A stretch of 11,422 bases of DNA from Verrucomicrobiales bacterium (GTDB lineage Bacteria > Verrucomicrobiota > Verrucomicrobiia > Limisphaerales > UBA9464): the NCBI GenBank assembly GCA_003445095.1, contig DLVS01000764.1, positions 1 to 11,422 on the forward strand, read 5' to 3'. How positions within the stretch are numbered: the first letter of the stretch is position 1; each line of letters begins with the position of its first letter. Below the pieces are notes generated by a model. It did not search any database, was not told where the DNA came from, and saw only the letters and a program-made list of their open reading frames with translations. A program made the translations under genes and the position numbers. Shown here one piece after another: positions 6,298 through 11,422 of the stretch.

Positions 6298-7493
6298 GTT
6301 TCCCGCAAGGCGGTGGCGATCGGAAGTCGTGCCGCGCGGATCGCCGGAAACAAGCCACCGACAAAACCGATGACGAGGGCAAGTAGGATGGCGTTGGTCA
6401 ACAGCGCCGGCGTGACGGCAAACGAGAACGCGACTTGGCTAAACGTTTGAAAGTTGATCGTCGCGGCGGTGAATCCGTTAAACGCCCAGTACGCCGCCAC
6501 CGCACCGCACACTCCGCCAATCAGCGCGAGAATCAAAGATTCGAAAAGAACCGAAAATACCACCGGCCCTGATCCGAATCCCAGCGCTCGCAAGGTCGCA
6601 ATCTCGCGCGTGCGCGACGCGATCGCGCTGTACATCGTGTTCAGCGCGCCAAACGCCGCCCCCAACGCCATCAGCACCGCGATGAATACGCCAATGCTCT
6701 TGATGAAGCCCGTCATCGCCGTGGATTGTTCTGCGTAAAATTCGGTTTGAGGAACCACCTTCACGTTGAGTCGCGGATTGGTGGTCAAAGCGTCCTTGAA
6801 GTTTCCCAGAACACTCGGCGAGGTCAGCTTGGCGTACACCGCTTGAAATGAATCGCCGCGATGGTAGGCCGGCTGCAGTACCGCCGCGTCGGTCCAAATC
6901 TCCGATTCGGCAATCCCACCGTCCGCGGTAAAGACGCCCACCACATCCCAGTCGTTTTGGCCGATTCGGATCCGCTTGCCGACGTCGAGGCCGGAAAACT
7001 CGCGCGCAGCGCCGGCGCCGACCATCAATTCGTTGCGCCCAGATTCGAACCGCCGGCCCTCGACCAGTCGAATGTTGCCCCGCACGGGAAAGGCTGCGGA
7101 TTCGACGCCGCGCATCGGCACGTTGGCATCCGTTCCGGTCGAACGCTTGGGCAAGTTGATGATCACGAACAACTCGGCCGACGCGAGTGCGCCCTCGTTG
7201 GAACGAGCCAGCCCCGGCGCATCGCCGATCAATCGCGTGTCCGCTCGCGACAGGCCGCTGGTCATTTCCGTGTCCGCGCCGCTCCGCAAGACGACCGCCA
7301 CGTCCTCCGAGGCGGACACCGTCATCGCTTTGCGAAACCCTTCGGCGATGGAGAGAACGCCGACAAACACCGCTACCACGCCCGCGATCCCCACGGCCGC
7401 TGACGCCGCAGCGCCCTTGCGTTCGGGAATCGTCCGCAGGTTGAACCACGTGACGGAGACAATCTGATTCAGCCAGTTGAATAAACCGCTCAT
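6294..7493 (-). CDS. ABC exporter permease 2 (FtsX/MacB type)
   Basis: Inner-membrane permease of the FtsX-like/MacB family, 399 residues. Topology is one N-terminal helix (31-52), a large extracytoplasmic MacB-periplasmic-core-like domain (about 53-262), and three C-terminal helices (263-288, 311-337, 363-386). The family coupling motif after helix 2 is SRTREIATLRALGFG (293-307). The ATG at 7491-7493 is chosen over an in-frame upstream start because it overlaps the preceding stop as ATGA and has a perfect AGGAGG five bases upstream. Together with permease 1 and the ATPase it should form a heterodimeric exporter. MacB-type systems act as mechanotransmitters that push substrates from the periplasm rather than translocating them through the permease. 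The protein differs clearly from permease 1, so this is not a recent duplication. Substrate unknown. Confidence 0.92.
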   Translation of the reverse strand: MSGLFNWLNQIVSVTWFNLRTIPERKGAAASAAVGIAGVVAVFVGVLSIAEGFRKAMTVSASEDVAVVLRSGADTEMTSGLSRADTRLIGDAPGLARSNEGALASAELFVIINLPKRSTGTDANVPMRGVESAAFPVRGNIRLVEGRRFESGRNELMVGAGAAREFSGLDVGKRIRIGQNDWDVVGVFTADGGIAESEIWTDAAVLQPAYHRGDSFQAVYAKLTSPSVLGNFKDALTTNPRLNVKVVPQTEFYAEQSTAMTGFIKSIGVFIAVLMALGAAFGALNTMYSAIASRTREIATLRALGFGSGPVVFSVLFESLILALIGGVCGAVAAYWAFNGFTAATINFQTFSQVAFSFAVTPALLTNAILLALVIGFVGGLFPAIRAARLPIATALRET

Positions 7494-8644
7494 GCTTGCC
7501 TCCTGAGCGCTTCCGAAATTCGCAGTCGCATCGCCTGCAGCGCCGGCAGAATTCCGGCGCACAGCCCCAGGGCAAAAACCACCCCGATGCCAATGACGAG
7601 ATCACGGTTGGACAGGTAAAAGACCGGTAGAAGATTTGGCACCGGATTTCCGGCGGACGTCACCAACCAAGCCAATCCCAATCCGCCGAGCCCGCCGACG
7701 AGCGTAATGAGGAGCGACTCCGACAGAACCAACCTAAGCACCCCCTCGTTCGTGAATCCCATCGCCTTGAGCACGCCAATCTCGCCGACCCGTTCGCGCA
7801 CCGCCTGAGCCATCGTGTTGCCCACAACCAACAGGATCGTGAAAAATACCGCGCTGAGAATGCTAACCAAGATCGTTCCGATATCGCCGACCTGTTGAGC
7901 GAATCCTTGGGCGAATGCGCCTTCCGGTTCGGTCTTCGTTTCATACGGCGAGTTGGCAAACTCCTGGTCCACCTGGCCCGCGACTTCAGCCGCGCGATTC
8001 GAATCTTTGATGCGAATGGTGAACCATCCAACCTGGCCCTTGGCGCCGGCGCGGGCTTCATCGAAATAGTCGTATCGAAAAAAGAACTGCGTGGTATCCG
8101 TCGTCTTCTTGGCGCCGTCGTAGATTCCCACGATGTCGAATTCCCAAGGGCCTCCCCCATCTTTGCGCCAAATCGGCGAAGTGAGCGGAACCCGATCACC
8201 GACTTTCCACTTGAAACGATTGGCGGTGGTCCGGCCGACCACCGCGCCGGTGCGCGTGGCGAGCCACGCCTTCTTCTCGGCTTCAGGCAGGGCGAATTCA
8301 GGGTACAAATCCAAAAAAACCTCCGGCTCGACCGGCATGCTGGGAAAGAAGTTTTTAGGATCTTGGTAAATTCCACCAAACCACGTTTGGTGGGCCACCG
8401 CTGCGACGCCCGGATTGCCCAGCATCCGTGTTTTGTAGTTTTCCGGCATGAGCTGAATGATCGAAACCTTGTGCCGGGTGATCAGACGATCCGCTCCGGC
8501 CATACTCACGCCCGCAGTCAGCGCCTCTTTGATCGCACAGAGAAATCCAAACAAGACGAACGCGACGAAGATCGAGAGAATCGTCAGAATCGTTCGCAGC
8601 TTTTTCCGCCGAAGATTGCTGCCAATGAGGTAAAGAAACTTCAT
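7490..8644 (-). CDS. ABC exporter permease 1 (FtsX/MacB type)
   Basis: Inner-membrane permease, 384 residues. It has an N-terminal helix (about 17-38), an extracytoplasmic domain (about 40-252), and three C-terminal helices (257-277, 303-328, 349-370). The FtsX coupling motif RERVGEIGVLKAMGF is at about 283-297. The periplasmic part contains VVGRTTANRFKWKVGDRVPL, recalling the MacB periplasmic core. Its start overlaps the ATPase stop (ATGA), with GGAG eight bases before the ATG. Its stop overlaps the start of permease 2 in the same way, implying coupled translation and balanced amounts. LolC/E-like lipoprotein extraction and MacB-like export share this architecture; sequence alone does not separate them. 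Confidence 0.92.
   Translation of the reverse strand: MKFLYLIGSNLRRKKLRTILTILSIFVAFVLFGFLCAIKEALTAGVSMAGADRLITRHKVSIIQLMPENYKTRMLGNPGVAAVAHQTWFGGIYQDPKNFFPSMPVEPEVFLDLYPEFALPEAEKKAWLATRTGAVVGRTTANRFKWKVGDRVPLTSPIWRKDGGGPWEFDIVGIYDGAKKTTDTTQFFFRYDYFDEARAGAKGQVGWFTIRIKDSNRAAEVAGQVDQEFANSPYETKTEPEGAFAQGFAQQVGDIGTILVSILSAVFFTILLVVGNTMAQAVRERVGEIGVLKAMGFTNEGVLRLVLSESLLITLVGGLGGLGLAWLVTSAGNPVPNLLPVFYLSNRDLVIGIGVVFALGLCAGILPALQAMRLRISEALRRQA
7499..7504 (-). promoter_or_regulatory. Strong Shine-Dalgarno for permease 2
   Basis: AGGAGG, five bases before the ATG of permease 2 and inside the 3' end of permease 1. It fixes the start choice and is the only full-consensus binding site I see in the window. 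Confidence 0.8.
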
Positions 8645-9339
8645 TCAGGCATCTCCGCGGAAAGTTGGCCCTTGTTCAAATACACTGTCCGCTTCGCCCG
8701 CGCCGACGCGTGCGGATCGTGCGTGACCATGATGATGGTTTTTCCGTGCTCGCGGTTCAGCGCCTGCAACAGTGACAAAATTTCGTCGCCCGATTTGCGG
8801 TCCAAGTCGCCCGTTGGCTCATCGCAGAGCAAAATGGTGGGATCGGTCACAATAGCTCGAGCGATGCCGACGCGCTGTTGTTCGCCACCGGAAAGCGTGC
8901 GCGGAAAATGCTTCGTGCGATGAGTGAGACCGACGACTTTCAACGCGGTCTCGACATGGCGACGCCGATCCGCCTTCCCCAAATGAGTGAGCAGGAGCGG
9001 AAGCTCGACATTGCGCTCCGCCGTCAGCACGGGAAGGAGATTGTAGAATTGAAAGACGAACCCCACGTGACGCGCCCGCCAACCCGCGAGCTGACGATCC
9101 GACATGCCGTCAATGCGTTCGCCTCCGATTTCCACCGTACCGCTGGTGGATCGATCCAATCCACCCAGGAGATTCAATAGTGTCGATTTTCCGGAGCCGG
9201 ACGGTCCCATCAACGCGAGAAAGTCCCCACGTGGAACATCGAGACTCAATCCGGACAGAACGTGGATGTCCTCGGAGCCACGCCGAAAGGTTTTGTCCAC
9301 GTTGTGCACGCGGACGAGGACGCCATTCTCGGTACTCAT
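8641..9339 (-). CDS. ABC exporter ATP-binding protein (LolD/MacB type)
   Basis: Cytoplasmic ATPase of 232 residues that powers the two FtsX-type permeases. All motifs are intact: Walker A GPSGSGKST (45-53), Q-loop FQFYNLLP (96-103), signature LSGGEQQRVGIARA (149-162), Walker B ILLCDEP (169-175), D-loop GDLD (177-180), and H-loop His207 in MVTHDP. The QFYNLLPVLTAERNVELPLL region (97-116) is characteristic of the LolD/MacB/YknY-like subfamily. It is a stand-alone nucleotide-binding domain, unlike MacB, in which it is fused to the permease. The start overlaps the stop of the membrane fusion protein gene by ATGA and has an A-run rather than a Shine-Dalgarno upstream, so translation probably depends on coupling. 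Confidence 0.97.
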   Translation of the reverse strand: MSTENGVLVRVHNVDKTFRRGSEDIHVLSGLSLDVPRGDFLALMGPSGSGKSTLLNLLGGLDRSTSGTVEIGGERIDGMSDRQLAGWRARHVGFVFQFYNLLPVLTAERNVELPLLLTHLGKADRRRHVETALKVVGLTHRTKHFPRTLSGGEQQRVGIARAIVTDPTILLCDEPTGDLDRKSGDEILSLLQALNREHGKTIIMVTHDPHASARAKRTVYLNKGQLSAEMPE

Positions 9340-10544
9340 GGCTTTTTTACGGTTACGCTGGCGCCGTCAGTGAGATCGGCGGCCCCTTCGATCACAATTT
9401 GTTCTCCCGGCGTCAAGCCGGCGACGACAGTCAGCGCGTCGCCCTGCGCCGGCCCAAGAGTAACGGCTCGCCGTTCCGCCCGGCCGTCCTTCACCACCCA
9501 AACCACATCCCGACCGTCTCGTTGGGCCGCCGCACTCTTGGGAATCAGAAGCGTTCGAGTGACGGGCGCGCCTTCTCCCGAACTCTGGAACGCAACCTTC
9601 ACTCCCATGTCAGGAAGAATTCGCGGATCGAGTTCGTCGAAGCCTACGCGTACCTTGACGGTCGCCTTTTGCCGATCGGCCGTCGGAATAATCGCAATGA
9701 CCTTCGAAGGGATTCGCCAATCGGGATACGAATCGAGCGTGGCGAGCACCGGCTGACCTTCGTCCACACGGTTGATGTAACTCTCATTCACGTCCACCTC
9801 GACTTCGAGTGACCTCATGTCCACGACCGTGCAAATACCGGTGCGAGTAAATCCTCCGGATGACATGGGAGAAATCATTTCGCCCGGCTGCGCGTTCTTG
9901 GCCGTGACCACCCCATCGAACGGCGCGCGAACGATGGTGTCGTCAAGCTGCTGTTTCCAAACCGTGACCTCGCGTTCGGCAACCACGACATCGGCTACTT
10001 GACGATCCAACCGCGCTTCGAGCGACTTCGCGTCCGACTCGGCCTGGTCGAGTTCACCTTGGCTGGCAATCTTGATGCGGTGGAGTTCCTCGACGCGCTG
10101 CCATTCTCGCGTCGCCTTGTGCAGCAAGGCTCGGGTCTCCGCGAGACTCCTGCGGGCCGAGTCCAACTGCGCTTCCGCCAAGCGCAAACTGGCCTCGACA
10201 TTGGACGAATCGAGTCGGGCCAGAACATCGCCGGCCTTCACCTTCCTACCTTCTTCGACCATTACTTCGACGACCTTTCCCGTGACCTTCGAGGATACCG
10301 TTGCTTGCCGGCGAGCGGTGACGTAGCCCGAAGCGTTCAGCAAAGTTTTCTGTCCACCCGACTGCGCTTCCTGAACCGCAACGGTCTTGACCAGGATGCG
10401 TTCCGGACGGAAACGCCACCACGCGACGCCGCCTCCGAGGAGCAAGACCACCAGCGCCACCGCGACCCAGATCCGCGACCGCGGCTCGGGTTTGGCCGAA
10501 CGATCAATCTTCAGCGCGTCCAGCGTTCCTGGGTCAGGGCTCAT
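9336..10544 (-). CDS. Periplasmic adaptor (HlyD/MacA-type fusion protein)
   Basis: Membrane fusion protein of 402 residues, first gene of the exporter operon. It has a short cytoplasmic start, one membrane anchor (about 24-43, IWVAVALVVLLLGGGVAWW), and split lipoyl halves around GKVVEVMVEEGRKVKAGDVLARL (from 89) and IVRAPFDGVVTAKNAQPGE (204-222). Between them is a coiled-coil hairpin (about 115-200), followed by beta-barrel and membrane-proximal domains (240-402). This is the usual order for MacA/HlyD/RND adaptors, which span the periplasm and normally dock on a TolC-like channel. No such channel gene is in the window. The ATG at 10542-10544 lacks a Shine-Dalgarno (ACCTCATCCGTTGATTC precedes it). 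The coiled coil is moderate in length, shorter than in type I secretion adaptors, which favours MacA-like export. Confidence 0.94.
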   Translation of the reverse strand: MSPDPGTLDALKIDRSAKPEPRSRIWVAVALVVLLLGGGVAWWRFRPERILVKTVAVQEAQSGGQKTLLNASGYVTARRQATVSSKVTGKVVEVMVEEGRKVKAGDVLARLDSSNVEASLRLAEAQLDSARRSLAETRALLHKATREWQRVEELHRIKIASQGELDQAESDAKSLEARLDRQVADVVVAEREVTVWKQQLDDTIVRAPFDGVVTAKNAQPGEMISPMSSGGFTRTGICTVVDMRSLEVEVDVNESYINRVDEGQPVLATLDSYPDWRIPSKVIAIIPTADRQKATVKVRVGFDELDPRILPDMGVKVAFQSSGEGAPVTRTLLIPKSAAAQRDGRDVVWVVKDGRAERRAVTLGPAQGDALTVVAGLTPGEQIVIEGAADLTDGASVTVKKP

Positions 10545-10724
10545 GAATCAACGGATGAGGTTTCGAGGCGCGGCGTGTCGTTCGTTAGCGACGGTGGCAA
10601 ATCCCAAGCCAATGCCAGGTCGGCGACATCGTTGGGACAGAACCGCCGCTGCCAAGTCCAAGTTGCAAGAAAAGCGTCGGGCCGATGGACTGACCCAGAC
10701 GTGATTGGTGCCGCCTCCGCTGTG

Positions 10725-10756
10725 CCACCTTTTGTTGCAGGTGCAACAAAAGGTGG
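10725..10756. repeat. Perfect 15-bp inverted repeat
   Basis: Arms at 10725-10739 and 10742-10756 (CCACCTTTTGTTGCA and its exact reverse complement) are separated by GG. A second short pair, CCGCC/GGCGG (10711-10715, 10759-10763), extends it imperfectly. It sits 137 bases after rtcB and 181 bases before the exporter operon. No T-run follows on either strand. It could be an operator for a dimeric regulator, an RNA hairpin in the operon leader, or a mobile palindromic repeat. The rest of 10545-10892 shows no gene or clear promoter. Confidence 0.85.
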
Positions 10757-10849
10757 TCGGCGGTGAAGCTGCTTGTGCTCAGGCAGTGCGCCGGCCACAC
10801 CGGGCGAGTCGCTGCGAACCGTGACTCTCCAAACGCGCAACTCCCAAGG

Positions 10850-10891
10850 CTGGTTTATTTAGGCTCCTCGAGCCAACAACGCGAAAACCAG
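10850..10891 (-). terminator. Nested stem-loop just after rtcB
   Basis: Directly after the rtcB stop, outer 7-bp arms CTGGTTT/AAACCAG (10885-10891 and 10850-10856) enclose an inner hairpin GGCTC-GAG-GAGCC (10862-10874). No uridine tract follows, so it is at best an atypical terminator or a 3'-end stabilising structure. Confidence 0.35.
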
Positions 10892-10892
10892 G

Positions 10893-11422
10893 TTAGTCCT
10901 CCGGCCGTTCGCCGCTGGGAGCCATCTTCACCAGGCGCGGCCTGAATTCCGCCAATACTTCCACGAGATCTTCCTGCGCGGCCATGACCTGGTGGATGTC
11001 CTTGTACACCATCGGCACCTCGTCGAGGCCGGCCGAAATGAGGTGGACATTTCGTTCCTTGAGCAGTGGATTCACTTGGCCCCACTCAAAAGTTTCCACG
11101 GCTTTGGTGCGACTCATGGCACGACCCGCTCCGTGGGATGCCGAATGGAGTGACGCCGCGTTGCCCTTGCCGCGGACGACGAATCCCGGCGTCGCCATCG
11201 AGCCGGGAATAATTCCGAGTACGCCCGCGCCGGCCGGCGTTGCACCCTTGCGATGCACCACCAGTTCGCGCGCTGAGCCATCGACGACGTGATGCTCCTT
11301 CCAAGCAAAGTTGTGATGGTTCTCGATGTCAGCCAGCACTTCTGCCCCCAGATTAGCAGCGATGTGCCGATGGATGAGAGCGTGATTCGCCGCCGCGTAC
11401 TGGCCCATCAACTCCATCGCCG
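10893..11422 (-). CDS. rtcB: RNA-splicing ligase RtcB, C-terminal part
   Basis: The last 176 codons of an RtcB-family RNA ligase; the gene continues past the right edge, so the start is not in the window. RtcB joins RNA 2',3'-cyclic-phosphate or 3'-phosphate ends to 5'-OH ends using GTP and Mn2+, in tRNA splicing or RNA repair. Family blocks visible are: ENHHNFAWKE (about 11330-11300, a metal-site His-Asn motif); HRKGATPA (about 11255-11230); PGSMATPGFVVRGKGN (about 11205-11160); and SHGAGRAMSR (about 11140-11110), whose His corresponds to the GMP-accepting histidine (His404 in Pyrococcus, His337 in E. coli RtcB). The end PSGERPED is short and charged. The Cys and first His metal ligands lie in the missing part. 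No rtcA or archease gene is visible. It is separated from the exporter operon by 348 bases. Confidence 0.95.
   Translation of the reverse strand, partial: AMELMGQYAAANHALIHRHIAANLGAEVLADIENHHNFAWKEHHVVDGSARELVVHRKGATPAGAGVLGIIPGSMATPGFVVRGKGNAASLHSASHGAGRAMSRTKAVETFEWGQVNPLLKERNVHLISAGLDEVPMVYKDIHQVMAAQEDLVEVLAEFRPRLVKMAPSGERPED

Noticed and set aside
7895..8923. 342-codon plus-strand frame opposite permease 1 and the ATPase
   Set aside because: Crosses two clear minus-strand genes and encodes no motif; a GC-bias artefact.
9999..10766. 255-codon plus-strand frame opposite the adaptor gene
   Set aside because: Antisense shadow of a well-supported gene; no recognisable domain, and it runs through the palindrome.
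10541..10840. 99-codon minus-strand frame (TTG start) ending with an ATGA overlap onto the adaptor gene
   Set aside because: The overlap copies the operon pattern, but the start is TTG without a binding site, the product has no hydrophobic or family features, and its middle is just the palindrome read through. Other frames here look equally plausible, so it is most likely chance.

Overview
This 11.4 kb window comes from a moderately GC-rich bacterium with a Gram-negative envelope. It encodes an OprB-like outer-membrane beta-barrel ending in Phe, an exported glycine-zipper protein and a periplasmic-adaptor/ABC exporter. Several first genes lack a Shine-Dalgarno sequence. A PVC-type lineage such as Verrucomicrobiota would fit, but that is a weak inference from style, not from a marker gene. 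Every convincing intact gene is on the minus strand. The only plus-strand coding trace is a decayed Fic-family fragment. I saw no tRNA, rRNA, CRISPR array or insertion sequence.

Layout, in the minus-strand direction of transcription (right to left). (1) 11422-10893: 3' part of rtcB (RNA-splicing ligase), cut by the window edge and followed by a nested stem-loop. (2) 10892-10545: 348 bases without a convincing gene, holding a 15-bp perfect palindrome. (3) 10544-6294: a tight four-gene exporter operon (membrane fusion protein, ATPase, two different FtsX/MacB-type permeases). All three junctions are 4-base ATGA overlaps. A possible 53-codon fifth cistron begins with a GTGA overlap and a 9-bp GC hairpin follows. 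(4) 6293-5117: accessory patch with a 95-aa three-helix membrane protein and the Fic remnant. (5) 5116-4352: exported protein with a proline-rich linker and glycine zipper. (6) 4219-45: glutaminase glsA, a 14-helix MFS transporter and an OprB-like porin, co-oriented with gaps of 84 and 86 bases.

The two functional modules are the exporter and the glsA-MFS-porin set. The exporter probably moves an unknown lipid, peptide or drug-like substrate across the inner membrane; no TolC-type partner is present here. The glsA set places a glutamine-deamidating enzyme beside an inner-membrane transporter and an outer-membrane channel. It could be a glutamine-use or acid-tolerance locus; this rests on context only. 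The Fic remnant suggests a lost toxin or AMPylation gene in the accessory patch.
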